DNA from: G965276675 sp965276675
Lineage (GTDB): Bacteria > Acidobacteriota > Terriglobia > Terriglobales > Acidobacteriaceae
Length of the DNA: 64,000 nucleotides
Direction: 5' to 3'
Assembly: GCA_965276675.1 (NCBI GenBank)
Contig: OZ255624.1
Coordinates: 3,100,001 to 3,164,000 of the forward strand
Below are positions 36,466-45,066 of the stretch, in pieces. Positions within the stretch are counted from its first letter, which is position 1, and every line of letters starts with the position of its first letter. The notes under the pieces are model-generated. The model did no database searches. It saw only the letters and a list, made by a program, of their open reading frames with translations, and was not told the origin of the DNA. The position numbers and the translations under genes were made by a program.

Positions 36466-37464
36466 CTAACGTTCAGATGTCGGGTAGTACCCCGGCCTGT
36501 TACGAACCACGGACTTTGCATTCGCATCGGCATTGCGCAACTTCACCGCGATCGTTCGAAATGCCGCCGGTTTCTTCAAAGGCGCCGGGTAGTAGCCCAG
36601 CAGATACTGCGTCCGCAGGTCCTCGGAGATGCGGGCAAAGATCTGCTCGAGCGGCGCGGAATCCGCGTAGAAGTACCGGCCACCGGTCCCTTCGGCGAGC
36701 GTTATCATAGCGTGCTCGCCGGCCAGATCGCGCCCTGCACTTGAGGCAACCGGCACGTCGATGATGCTGTAGATCATGACCTCGTTCCGTATCGCCTGCT
36801 CCAGCGCCTGCTGGTACGTCGTACCATTCAGCGTATTACCGCCATCGGAGATCACGACCAGCACCTTGCGCCCATGCTCCGGCCCCAGCAGCTCGGACGC
36901 TAAATAGATGCCGCTGTAAAATGCCGTTCCCCCGCTCGCATGGAAGCTGTTCAGCGCGTTGTCGATGCGGCGTTCGTTGTTGGTGAATCCAACGACTTCG
37001 CGCACGCTGTCAGAAAACGCCATCAGGTCGAGCCGATCTTGCGAGCGCAGCGTCGCGTGCACGAAGTGGCGGGCCGCCTCCTGCTCTTCGGCGAAATCCT
37101 TGTGCACGCTGCCGCTTGTGTCCAGAGCCAGCACCATCGAGAGCGGGGCCGACGTGTCCCTCTCAAAGACCGCGATCCTCTGCGCAGACCCCTCTTCAAA
37201 GAGCACGAAATCCTCTTTCGCGAGCTTGCCTACCGGCGCTCCCTCTCGGTCCATGACGCTCACAAACACATTCACCAGGTGCACGTTGACGCTGATGGTC
37301 GGCACCGATTCACTCTGGTCACTCGGGCTGCTCTGGTCTTGCCTGCTCTGGTCTTGCACTGGTGCAATGGCTGGTGCCCGCGCGATGCCACCCGCCAGGC
37401 CCCACGCCAGTAGCGCAGCTGTCAGCGGCGTTCTGAGCACATTTTTGAGCACAGAAGAGATCAC
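36466..37464 (-). CDS. VWA-domain protein, acidobacterial VWFA-related type
   Basis: About 332 residues from a GTG at 37464 whose first bases overlap the stop of the MoaD-MoaE gene (GTGA). A hydrophobic N-terminus (VLRTPLTAALLAWGLAGG) suggests export. The VWA domain (about residues 95-290) carries the MIDAS motif ALDTSGSVHKD and VLVVISDGGN. Upstream of it is the strand pattern VNVHLVNVFVSVMDREG that characterises the VWFA-related family expanded in acidobacteria. The family presumably mediates metal-dependent protein adhesion outside the membrane. Coupling to molybdopterin synthase is probably only positional. Confidence 0.8.
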   Translation of the reverse strand: MISSVLKNVLRTPLTAALLAWGLAGGIARAPAIAPVQDQSRQDQSSPSDQSESVPTISVNVHLVNVFVSVMDREGAPVGKLAKEDFVLFEEGSAQRIAVFERDTSAPLSMVLALDTSGSVHKDFAEEQEAARHFVHATLRSQDRLDLMAFSDSVREVVGFTNNERRIDNALNSFHASGGTAFYSGIYLASELLGPEHGRKVLVVISDGGNTLNGTTYQQALEQAIRNEVMIYSIIDVPVASSAGRDLAGEHAMITLAEGTGGRYFYADSAPLEQIFARISEDLRTQYLLGYYPAPLKKPAAFRTIAVKLRNADANAKSVVRNRPGYYPTSER

Positions 37465-38201
37465 GCGAGCGGCTGCTCCGTTCCGCCGTGCGGGTTGAGC
37501 TCTGCCGGAAAGGGTTCCCCATCGGACCATACCGCGCCGTCTTCGAAGAACTCCTTCTTCCACACCGGCACGGTCTTTTTGAGCGTGTCAATGACAAAGC
37601 GGCAGGCGTCAAAGGCGGCACCACGATGCGCGGACGCGACGACGATCAGCACGCTTGTCTCGCCAATCTTGATCCGGCCCAGCCGGTGCACCAGCGCAAT
37701 CTCCCGTACAGAGAAGCGGCTCTGCGCGCCGGCCACCAGCTTGCGCATCTCAGCTAGCGCCATTGCCTCATAAGCCTCGTAGTCGAGATAGAGCGTGCGG
37801 CGTCCGCGGGTGTTGTTCCGCACGATACCGTCAAAGACAACGACAGCGCCATCCTCTGCATGCTTCAGCTCGGCAAGCAGCGCCCCTGCTTCGATTACCT
37901 CGCGCGTGAACGCAACGTATGGCTCTGCAGCATCATCCGGTCCGCCATCTTGCGACCCACCCGACACCGGCGGCAGTAGCGCTACCTCATCGTCTTCATG
38001 CAGAACCTCCGCCACTGTCGCGTACTGCTGATTGACCGCGACCGCGAGCGCCGGCCATACGCTGCTATGCTGCTCTGGCGCGCGCCTGCGGTACGCATCG
38101 AGCAAGCCGCTCACCGTCGCCCCGGCGGGCAACTCCAGCACTTCCTCAGACCGCGAAAAAACATCCTTCAACACGCCAAAGAACAACACGCGCACACGCA
38201 T
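37461..38201 (-). CDS. MoaD-MoaE fusion, molybdopterin synthase
   Basis: A 246-residue protein joining both subunits of molybdopterin synthase. Residues 1-82 are MoaD: MRVRVLFFGVLKDV, DEVALLPPVSGG with the ubiquitin-like Gly-Gly at 81-82. Residues about 95-235 are MoaE, with GAVVVFDGIVRNNTRG, LEYEAYEAM-like LDYEAYEAMALAEM, ALVHRLGRIKIGE, and KKEFFEDGAVW containing the catalytic lysines. MoaD must end in a free Gly-Gly to be thiocarboxylated, so the chain probably has to be cut after residue 82, as reported for mycobacterial MoaX. ATG 38201 is the natural MoaD start. A large palindromic repeat lies 24 bases upstream. Confidence 0.88.
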   Translation of the reverse strand: MRVRVLFFGVLKDVFSRSEEVLELPAGATVSGLLDAYRRRAPEQHSSVWPALAVAVNQQYATVAEVLHEDDEVALLPPVSGGSQDGGPDDAAEPYVAFTREVIEAGALLAELKHAEDGAVVVFDGIVRNNTRGRRTLYLDYEAYEAMALAEMRKLVAGAQSRFSVREIALVHRLGRIKIGETSVLIVVASAHRGAAFDACRFVIDTLKKTVPVWKKEFFEDGAVWSDGEPFPAELNPHGGTEQPLA

Positions 38202-38224
38202 ACCCAAAGCATACCCAAGCTCGT

Positions 38225-38341
38225 TAGACCAGTTTTCCTGATACTGTGGTCGCGCGAAGATCACATTCTATGCAGCCTTTCCTCGAAGAAAGGCTGCGCC
38301 AACTTCAGCCCTCCGGCTACATTTACAGGAAAACTGGTCTA
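38225..38341. repeat. Nested palindromic repeat element, copy A
   Basis: A 117-base unit bounded by a perfect 16-bp inverted repeat (TAGACCAGTTTTCCTG at 38225-38240 and its complement at 38326-38341). It encloses a second perfect 10-bp hairpin (GCAGCCTTTC / GAAAGGCTGC, 38272-38297). A diverged copy with the same geometry is at 41715-41823. It has no coding capacity and sits between two minus-strand genes. Confidence 0.85.
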
Positions 38342-38413
38342 GACCATCGAGCGTTAGACGCGCACTGGTCTCAGATGTCTCACGACTGCCAGCTCTCTTC
38401 CCTGCGGACTCAT

Positions 38414-39004
38414 CTAAAAGTTGCTCGACTTATCCTGCGAAGCTTCAGGAAAGAGGGGGTCCTCGGCCGGATACCAGACTCGGTCACCGTCAACCTGCGC
38501 GAAGGAAGTCAGCGTATGTGGCTTGCGTTTGCTCGCACCATGCTGGTCATAGAAGATGTCCTCTACTTCCACGCCACGCGCCAGGAGAGCATCGCCCACC
38601 AGTGAGCGATGACATCGCCAGGGAACCGCCTCAGCGCACATGATGACCGTGCCTGATGGCGATGGGGCTCTGGACGCAACTCCAGATGCAAGTTCAATCA
38701 GGCCGTCAACCGCAGCCTTGAACTCCGGCATCTGCATGTAGTCGGCGTAGCCGCGAAAACTGCGATTCCGCCACGCATTGTTGATCGAGTCTGGCCGCGG
38801 ATGCCGCAAGCCGCCGAGCGCCTTTGCCCAGTGGTACCCAATGCCGACCGCACCCAACGAAGCCGAGAGCGCGTCTCCGGCAAATTGTGGATTGTGCCGC
38901 GATTTCGGAACCGTGCGCACATCGACCAGCACCCCGACCTCATTCTCCTGGAGTATCCCCAGAAAGGTAGCAAGGGGCAGCGTCGAGTGGCCGATGGTAA
39001 GCAC
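38414..39004 (-). CDS. DUF488 domain protein
   Basis: A 196-residue protein starting at a GTG (MLTIGHSTLPLATFLGIL). The DUF488 signature is clear: TIGHS at the N-terminus, VLVDVRTVPKSRHNPQF, RSFRGYADYMQMPEF and CAEAVPWRCHRSLVGDALL, with the conserved cysteines and histidine of the C-terminal half. The family is widespread and of unknown biochemical function. It lies downstream of uppS on the same strand, 38 bases away. Confidence 0.88.
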   Translation of the reverse strand: MLTIGHSTLPLATFLGILQENEVGVLVDVRTVPKSRHNPQFAGDALSASLGAVGIGYHWAKALGGLRHPRPDSINNAWRNRSFRGYADYMQMPEFKAAVDGLIELASGVASRAPSPSGTVIMCAEAVPWRCHRSLVGDALLARGVEVEDIFYDQHGASKRKPHTLTSFAQVDGDRVWYPAEDPLFPEASQDKSSNF

Positions 39005-39042
39005 GCCTGCGTAAGATGCGGCGGGATGCTTCGAAGCAGGTT

Positions 39043-39885
39043 TTAGTGTTGGAGCAGCACGCCCGCCTCTTCCGGGATGGTCTCGTCGGAGCCGGAGCGC
39101 TCTTTCAGCCCGCCATACCGCCGCTCCCGACGCTGGTACTCAGCAATCGCCTCCAGCAGGTGTAGCCCGCGGAAATCCGGCCAGAGGCGATCCGTCACGT
39201 AGATCTCGGAGTACGCAATCTGCCATAGCAGAAAATTAGAGATGCGCAGCTCGCCGCTGGTGCGCACCACCAGATCCGGATCCGGCATGTGCGCCGTGTA
39301 GAGGTGCCGGTGCAGGTCAGCTTCGGTGAGGTTCTCCAGCGGCTCTCCGTGAGCCATTCGCTCGCGCGCCAGGCTCTCAAAAGCGTCCATGATCTCGCAC
39401 CGCGCACCGTAGTTCAGTGCCAGCGTCAGCACAGTGCCGGTATTGCGCGCCGTGGCTTCGGTGGCCCATTGCATCTTGTCCTGCACCTCGGAGGGCAGCT
39501 CATGCGTGCGCCCGATATAGGCGATCCGGACATTATTGTCGTTCATGCGGTCGACGTTGTTGATCAGATACGACCGCAGGAGCCGCATCAGGAAGTTCAC
39601 TTCTGTCTTTGGGCGGCGAAGATTGTTTTCAAGCGAGAACGCGTAAAGCGTCAGCCAGGGCAGGTTGATGCGTGAAGCCGTCTCCACCACAAACTGAACC
39701 GACTCGGCCCCCTGCTGATGGCCCAAAAAGCGCTTCAGACTGCGCTTCCCCGCCCACCGGCCATTGCCGTCCATGATGATGGCGATATGCTCGGGAATCC
39801 TCTCCGGATCGAGCTGGCGGTAGACCGCCTGCTCCTCCAGGGAAAGCTCGTGCACCCGGCTGGCGTGCCTCGGGCTGGCGTGCAT
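39043..39885 (-). CDS. uppS: Isoprenyl transferase (undecaprenyl diphosphate synthase)
   Basis: About 280 residues. UppS condenses isopentenyl diphosphate onto farnesyl diphosphate to make the C55 carrier for peptidoglycan and other glycans. Motifs are HIAIIMDGNGRWA with the catalytic aspartate, TLYAFSLENNLRRPKTEV, and VRTSGELRISNFLLWQIAYSE-type sequence near the end. The start is uncertain: ATG 39885 gives 38 residues before the first motif and avoids a low-complexity upstream segment. The C-terminus has a short acidic extension. Confidence 0.9.
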   Translation of the reverse strand: MHASPRHASRVHELSLEEQAVYRQLDPERIPEHIAIIMDGNGRWAGKRSLKRFLGHQQGAESVQFVVETASRINLPWLTLYAFSLENNLRRPKTEVNFLMRLLRSYLINNVDRMNDNNVRIAYIGRTHELPSEVQDKMQWATEATARNTGTVLTLALNYGARCEIMDAFESLARERMAHGEPLENLTEADLHRHLYTAHMPDPDLVVRTSGELRISNFLLWQIAYSEIYVTDRLWPDFRGLHLLEAIAEYQRRERRYGGLKERSGSDETIPEEAGVLLQH

Positions 39886-40084
39886 TGGGCTTGGTGGTGT
39901 CGCTCGCAACAGACTGCCTCTCAAACTCCGACCGTAGCACAGGCCTCCACCCAGGGGCAACGAGTCTCGCCATGAAGATTGCGCGACCGGCGCCGAAATG
40001 GATCATCGCAGGCAAGAGCAGCCAAAAAGCTGGACCCGGGTAGAGGGACGGGGGATCAGGCCCTCTCGACCTCGCTCCCCCGGC

Positions 40085-40624
40085 TTATGCGGTACGCCGG
40101 CGCCCACCGATCGCCATATCGCGGACCTGGTTCAGGAACATGGAGCGTTGCAACGCGTCCAGATGCGCGATATAGGGAACAACCTCCGCCAGAAATGGGT
40201 CGGCAAGAATCGCCGCCGTCTCGTCGTGCTGGCGGCTCCGGGCATCGTGCACCAGAGTGCAGATATCCACCTCGAGCGCGGTGGCCAGGCGTTCCAGCGA
40301 AGAGATCGTCGGCATTGCCTTGCCATTCTCGATCTTTGAAATGTATGTGCGCGGCACCTGCATGCGGCCGGCAAGCTGTCTCTGGCTCAGGCCACGACCG
40401 CGGCGTGTATCGCGAACGGCGCGGGCGACCTGGAGGCCGGACTCTTCTTCCGCCGGTTCTGCCATCCGCGTCACGAACTGCGGCAGTATGGGCTCCAGCT
40501 CTTCTATCTCAAGGGATTTGTGGCAGCGTCTGCAGAGTGAGTTCAATGTGCGGAATTGCACAAGGCTACAGTGGTCACAACGTAGTACCTCGCGCGCCTC
40601 GACGGTTGCTAAGGTAGTTGCCAT
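40085..40624 (-). CDS. Zinc-ribbon and XRE helix-turn-helix regulator
   Basis: A 179-residue protein from ATG 40624. Residues 16-34 hold CDHC and CRRC pairs (CX2C-X11-CX2C), a probable zinc ribbon. Residues about 70-125 form an XRE helix-turn-helix (RGLSQRQLAGRMQVPRTYISKIENGKAMPTISSLERLA, shown here in two halves: the first ends at RTY, the second starts ISKIENG). A C-terminal helical part follows. It is likely a DNA-binding regulator; the zinc ribbon is unusual for a simple XRE protein. Targets unknown. Located upstream of uppS, in the same direction, about 200 bases away. Confidence 0.8.
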   Translation of the reverse strand: MATTLATVEAREVLRCDHCSLVQFRTLNSLCRRCHKSLEIEELEPILPQFVTRMAEPAEEESGLQVARAVRDTRRGRGLSQRQLAGRMQVPRTYISKIENGKAMPTISSLERLATALEVDICTLVHDARSRQHDETAAILADPFLAEVVPYIAHLDALQRSMFLNQVRDMAIGGRRRTA

Positions 40625-40879
40625 AAGTTGTACGGAGGCCAGAGCGGGCTTCCGCCAGCGGATCGCAGTCCGCCGGTGCACCTTTACAGTGCGGCCCCGC
40701 CCATTTTGCTGTCAAGTGAAAATCCAGTGGGAAACCTGCAACTTTGGGTGTATTTACCGGAAAACCCGAAGAAACCTGAATGCATCCTGCCCTTCTGCTA
40801 GAAGGAGCTACAAACAACCACCAAAATCACACCTGCAGCGTCACCGGGTGCTTACTGCTCGCGGCGTGATGGACGAAAG

Positions 40880-41701
40880 TCAGTGTTTGAAGTTGTACGA
40901 GACTTGGATGCCCTGCCCATTCGGCGTGCGCACTGGAGCAAACGACAACCGGATATCCTCGTCCGCGCGATGGTGCACGACATAACCGCCAATCAGGTAG
41001 CCAAAGACGCCGCCCACCAGCACGTCTGACGGGAAGTGATCGCGGGCCATCACGCGCGACCCAGAGACGGTCGTGGCCAGCGAATACACCACCAGCCTGG
41101 TCCCCCAGCCGGAGTACTGTGCCGCCACCACATGCGCGAAGGCCCACACATTGATCGAGTGCCCAGACGGCATCGATTGCCCATCCGGAAAGCTCTTCGT
41201 TCCATGCAGCCAAAAGCGCCCCGTCGCGTCACCCTGGCTTGGAGTTTGCCGGTTGATCGCGTACTTCAGGCCTTGACCCAGGATCGTCGCGTCCGCCATC
41301 GCCTCCCCCGCCAACATGGCAGTCCGGCGGAGGTAGTCGTTGTGCGTTACTGCGCCGGCGACGTATCCCGCCCCTATGGCCGCAATGGGAGCGAAAACCC
41401 CTCCGTAATCTGAAACCTTGCCGAACTTGTCCTCGCGGCCAGGATTATGACCCACGGCGCGAAGTGCCCGGGCATCGGTGTCGAGTGCAACGCCCGTAGC
41501 AACGCCAAATGGCGCGATCCACAGGAGGTCGGCTTTGCTCGCGTGCAGCGGACTGGTCACAATGCCAAGCTCATCCTGCGCTATGTGAACAGCGCACACC
41601 TGTAGCGCGGTGATACCGCACTCTTTTGTGGGAAGGCTCTGTGCTCCGGCGAGCACGGGAATGACGAACAGCAAAGCGAAAGAGAAGAAGCGGGAGAGCA
41701 T
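40880..41701 (-). CDS. PAP2-family lipid phosphatase
   Basis: A 273-residue envelope protein with a signal sequence or first membrane helix (about residues 1-20). The three phosphatase motifs are present: KYAINRQTP, PSGHSINVWAF and SRVMARDHFPSD (SRX5HX3D). Hydrophobic segments between them fit a membrane-associated enzyme. PAP2 proteins dephosphorylate lipid phosphates such as undecaprenyl diphosphate or phosphatidic acid. The 14 bases upstream of the ATG adjoin a large palindromic repeat. A 255-base gap downstream (40625-40879) shows nothing I recognise. Confidence 0.87.
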   Translation of the reverse strand: MLSRFFSFALLFVIPVLAGAQSLPTKECGITALQVCAVHIAQDELGIVTSPLHASKADLLWIAPFGVATGVALDTDARALRAVGHNPGREDKFGKVSDYGGVFAPIAAIGAGYVAGAVTHNDYLRRTAMLAGEAMADATILGQGLKYAINRQTPSQGDATGRFWLHGTKSFPDGQSMPSGHSINVWAFAHVVAAQYSGWGTRLVVYSLATTVSGSRVMARDHFPSDVLVGGVFGYLIGGYVVHHRADEDIRLSFAPVRTPNGQGIQVSYNFKH

Positions 41702-41714
41702 CTCTGAATTTTAA

Positions 41715-41823
41715 AGCGGTTTTCCTGTTGCTATGGATCACATAGCGTTTGCGTTGTCCGGCTTTTCTTGACGAAAAGCCGGGCGCTCTTCCGTAGCCCC
41801 GATGTAAACCTACAGGAATCGCT
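41715..41823. repeat. Nested palindromic repeat element, copy B
   Basis: A 109-base unit with outer arms AGCGGTTTTCCTGT (41715-41728) and ACAGGAATCGCT (41812-41823), nearly complementary, enclosing a perfect 10-bp hairpin (CCGGCTTTTC / GAAAAGCCGG, 41758-41782). The arm-to-hairpin spacings match copy A at 38225-38341, and GATCACAT occurs in both left parts. Confidence 0.8.
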
Positions 41824-41844
41824 CTAGGGCTTGACTGGGCGCGC

Positions 41845-42312
41845 TCAGCGAGCGACAGCCGCACCCCGAGAAAAGCCGCGCAGCAGCACCGGTGAAAAGG
41901 TAAGCAGAAATGCAATTACCAGCATGGCGATCAAAACATTGGGGCTATGTGCGGCGGCAAAGGCCGACCACGACACCAGAATCCAGAAGGCCATGTCTGC
42001 CGAGGCGGCCAGGTATACCCAGTCGGAAAACTTGTGCTGGTCCGGCACGAAGCGCATCTCTCCCAGCCGGGGGTATTCCGTCTCTGGCCGCAGCGTTAGG
42101 CGTAGAAGCACAACCGGCAGCAGGTTAAGTGCAAGCACAATCGCGATCCAAATCGCAGGCGCATACGGCTGCGGAAACCGAGGCGCCAGCCACCACGTAA
42201 CGGAGATCGTCAGCAGCACGTTCACCGTCGCACCCAGATTGACCATCGCCGGGAAGTGCCCCATGTCGGCCAGCCTATTCATCTCATTCAAACGCTTTTC
42301 CGACGAACGCAT
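41845..42312 (-). CDS. Hypothetical inner-membrane protein
   Basis: A 155-residue protein from ATG 42312 (MRSSEKRLNEMNRLADMG). Four membrane helices are apparent: about residues 25-42, 52-70, 98-118 and 122-142. No conserved family or catalytic motif is recognised. It lies upstream of the PAP2 phosphatase gene in the same direction, with palindromic repeat B between them. Confidence 0.6.
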   Translation of the reverse strand: MRSSEKRLNEMNRLADMGHFPAMVNLGATVNVLLTISVTWWLAPRFPQPYAPAIWIAIVLALNLLPVVLLRLTLRPETEYPRLGEMRFVPDQHKFSDWVYLAASADMAFWILVSWSAFAAAHSPNVLIAMLVIAFLLTFSPVLLRGFSRGAAVAR

Positions 42313-42661
42313 CTTGCCTCCTGCGAGAAGTCTACAGTCATGGGAGAACAGGCAAACACGTATGAAAGCTGAAGCCCCGCAGGACCGCTCTCTACCTACA
42401 TAAGCCGCGTCCACGCCGCACAACCCCTAGATGTTTCGTCTAATTAATAGATAAGTTTACCCGTTGTGAAAGTTGCCGGCCGCAAGTTAGGTCGAAAGGT
42501 ACTTATCCGACTTAGCGATCTCCTTAGCCTTTGGAAGAGATACACCAATGCCATTAAAATGCCCGCTGTCACTCTTAAGAAGAGTGGCTGGTTGGGTCGG
42601 TGCGCAGCAGCCGCAATCCCAGCCCCGCTCTGGTGATTCTCCGCTGCTCCTTTCTGTAAAA

Positions 42662-44128
42662 TTAATGAGCAACCGTTATAGTTGCGTAAAACAGGTTGTA
42701 ATTCGGCTGTCCCGAAGCTCCAAAATCTCCGCTCCACATCACACGCATGGTGGTGGGGGAGAAGGTTGCCGCCAGAACGTCAGCTTGCAGGAGCACGGGG
42801 TTGTAGAGGCCGGTCGTCGGGTAATTGAATGTGCTCACCAGCGTCCAGCTGCCCCACGGATGCGGCGATTCGTAGACCAGCCATTGCGTGTTGCTGGTGA
42901 CGCCCAGCCCTCTGGGATAGTTGAACGTCAGCAGCAGATAGCGGTTCAGCGCCGGAATGTATTCGATGTTCGCGATGCTCAATTTGCCGGTGTTTGAGAT
43001 TACCGCCGTGGCACTCGCCTGATTCGAACTCCAACTGGCATCAAGTATTCCATCGCCGGAGACGTAATACTGGTAGTCCGTCCCGTTCAGCCGTGAGAGC
43101 TTTGCCCTCGGAACGCGCCACAGGTAGTACGCATCTCCGTTGGCCCAGGTCGCCGACGATCCTCCGGTGTTGTTCGATATCCCGTAGACAAAGGCATCGC
43201 CGTTATCGAAGCGGTTGGCCGCCGTGAGATACCCCAGCGTGCCGTCGTCCGCTCCGTACACCACGAAGCCAGACGATGCGAAGCTGCTCGGAGCCGTGCC
43301 GGTGTAGAGCGTGCGGGTGTACGGCGTCATCGGCGTTCCGGTGGTGCTGAATGTAGCCGGTGACTGCATGTTGTTCCACGTCGCGCCGTGGTCAGGGGAC
43401 ATGATGAGCGAGCCGAAATATTGCGGATACGTGGTGCCTTTCTGTTGCTTCTGATTGGTGAGCGAGATGTATAACTGCCCGGCCTGCCCCCACAGGCCAT
43501 TCAGCTTCGGACTCAGACCTTGCGGGCCTTGCGGCTTGCAGCACGGCCCGTAGCCGGACAACGTGTTCACGTTCGTGCCAACCATGGGCGAAAGGCTGGT
43601 GAACTTGGCCAGCATGATCGCCGCGCTGACACTGCCTCCTGACCAACCTACCGTGTCGTCCGTGGTGATGTAGGTCGTACCGTCGTTTGAGACGAAGTTG
43701 TAGAAGGTATCGCCGTTCATCGCGTGCGGAGGTGACGTGGTGTTGTACTGCGTAGCCGTGCCGATGGACACGCTGGTGATCGGCTTACTGGTGGCGAGAG
43801 CGTTAGTGCGGGTTGATACCGTCGCAGTACTTGCCCCACTCTGTACCGTGCAGGTGTAACCAGTCGAAGGCGCAAGCCCGGCCACGATGATCTGGTGCGA
43901 GGTCACTACCGACTGCATGCCATCGTCAACCGCCTCTTCCGTCCCACAGTGGCCGCGTGAGTCTGAACCTATGCTGGTAGTCCACTGAAGCACCACTGTC
44001 GTCGCGCTGGGGGATGCCGTGAGGCCGCTGATGGCGGGCGTGTTCCGCTGCCACGCTTTCGGGCCGCCCGCGCCCGGCACAAAGCTGCCGGGCGCCGAGA
44101 GTTGGAGGAGAAGCAAGAGGGCGATCAA
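42662..44128 (-). CDS. Secreted protein with fibronectin type III-like and beta-propeller-like regions
   Basis: A 488-residue protein from TTG 44128, which follows GGAG at six bases. A short hydrophobic leader (IALLLLLQLSAPGS) indicates export. Residues about 30-110 look like an Fn3 domain (PAISGLTASPSATTVVLQW, LAPSTGYTCTV). The remaining 370 residues are rich in Trp, Gly, Ser and Thr, with repeating strands such as SLIMSPDHGATWNNM that resemble BNR/sialidase-type repeats and DUF4185-like glycosidase propellers. I infer an extracellular carbohydrate-related protein but cannot name a reaction. A 238-base region downstream of the neighbouring gene (42424-42661) shows no gene. Confidence 0.65.
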   Translation of the reverse strand: MIALLLLLQLSAPGSFVPGAGGPKAWQRNTPAISGLTASPSATTVVLQWTTSIGSDSRGHCGTEEAVDDGMQSVVTSHQIIVAGLAPSTGYTCTVQSGASTATVSTRTNALATSKPITSVSIGTATQYNTTSPPHAMNGDTFYNFVSNDGTTYITTDDTVGWSGGSVSAAIMLAKFTSLSPMVGTNVNTLSGYGPCCKPQGPQGLSPKLNGLWGQAGQLYISLTNQKQQKGTTYPQYFGSLIMSPDHGATWNNMQSPATFSTTGTPMTPYTRTLYTGTAPSSFASSGFVVYGADDGTLGYLTAANRFDNGDAFVYGISNNTGGSSATWANGDAYYLWRVPRAKLSRLNGTDYQYYVSGDGILDASWSSNQASATAVISNTGKLSIANIEYIPALNRYLLLTFNYPRGLGVTSNTQWLVYESPHPWGSWTLVSTFNYPTTGLYNPVLLQADVLAATFSPTTMRVMWSGDFGASGQPNYNLFYATITVAH

Positions 44129-44273
44129 TAGCAGCTCCAGGAAGTTCCGTTGATAATGGCGATCATATAGACGCTGTTACAGCAATATATACTTTTGTAG
44201 ACGTTCTACACGCTCGGCGTATTGCCAAGGCGCTGGCCAAGCTTTACCGCCACACCTGCAAACCTGAGGCAGG

Positions 44274-44822
44274 TTACGAGCCGATCCCGTGGTCTTCCCC
44301 AACAAACTCCGCCGCCGTCTCCGTATCCACCCGCGGCGTATGCTTCCCCGCCACACTTACCCCGTGCTCGTAAACCAGGTTGCCGCCAAGATGTGCGGCT
44401 ACGGAATTCATCAGGTAGCCCAGCGCGGCATACGCCCGTCCCGACGACCGGGAGCCTCTTCGACGCGCTACCAGGGATGTCGCAAACAGTGCCAAGCCGC
44501 CCACATTCAGTAATCCGTGCACCAAACCGATGCGGCGCGGTGCGCTCTCCAGCTCCGACCAATCATTCAACCCAGTGATGGCGGCCGCAACCGCACCTCC
44601 CAGCCCGACCATTACGCAGGCATTGGCCGCGGTGTCGAGCGAGCGTCCAGCTCCCAGCACCCCGAGTACGTCGAAGATCACAGCCGCAGTCCAAGAGCCG
44701 ATCGGAATATCCGTGATCACTGCGTGGAGCGGCTCGTGCAACCACGTGCCATGCAGCAGGTCACGTATCGTCTTAGCCGACGGCCCGAGACTGCCAAATG
44801 CAGCATGTACCGCATCCTGCAA
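44274..44822 (-). CDS. DUF2231 membrane protein
   Basis: A 182-residue protein from TTG 44822. The DUF2231 pattern is clear: LHGTWLHEPLHAVITDIPIGSW followed by membrane helices (about residues 40-60, 68-90, 105-120 and 130-150) and NDWSE between helices. The family is predicted to form four-helix membrane proteins with conserved histidines, possibly binding haem; function is not established. It is divergent from the acyl-CoA carboxylase gene. Confidence 0.8.
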   Translation of the reverse strand: MQDAVHAAFGSLGPSAKTIRDLLHGTWLHEPLHAVITDIPIGSWTAAVIFDVLGVLGAGRSLDTAANACVMVGLGGAVAAAITGLNDWSELESAPRRIGLVHGLLNVGGLALFATSLVARRRGSRSSGRAYAALGYLMNSVAAHLGGNLVYEHGVSVAGKHTPRVDTETAAEFVGEDHGIGS

Positions 44823-45066
44823 TGGTCCTTCTATAGGCTCGAGCAGTTCTGCTCTTCCGCCACCTGTGCCAATAAATCTTTGCTCATGAAATCACCCCAC
44901 GTTCTTCCTATTCAGTGGTTGTGATGCGGACGGAGGACCGCAAATGCCGCGCCCGCCTCTCGTCAACTTGTGATGGCATGGCACGCTCTGGTTCCAACTC
45001 AACCGCATAGTCTTCCAGCAAACCTAGGCAGAGACATGTCTGGGTGCTATGCTTGCGAGTTTCCCT

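Noticed and set aside
42487..42672. Small minus-strand reading frame between the Fn3 protein and the membrane protein
   Set aside because: It begins at a TTG inside the end of the Fn3 gene, has no suitable ribosome-binding site and no recognisable features.
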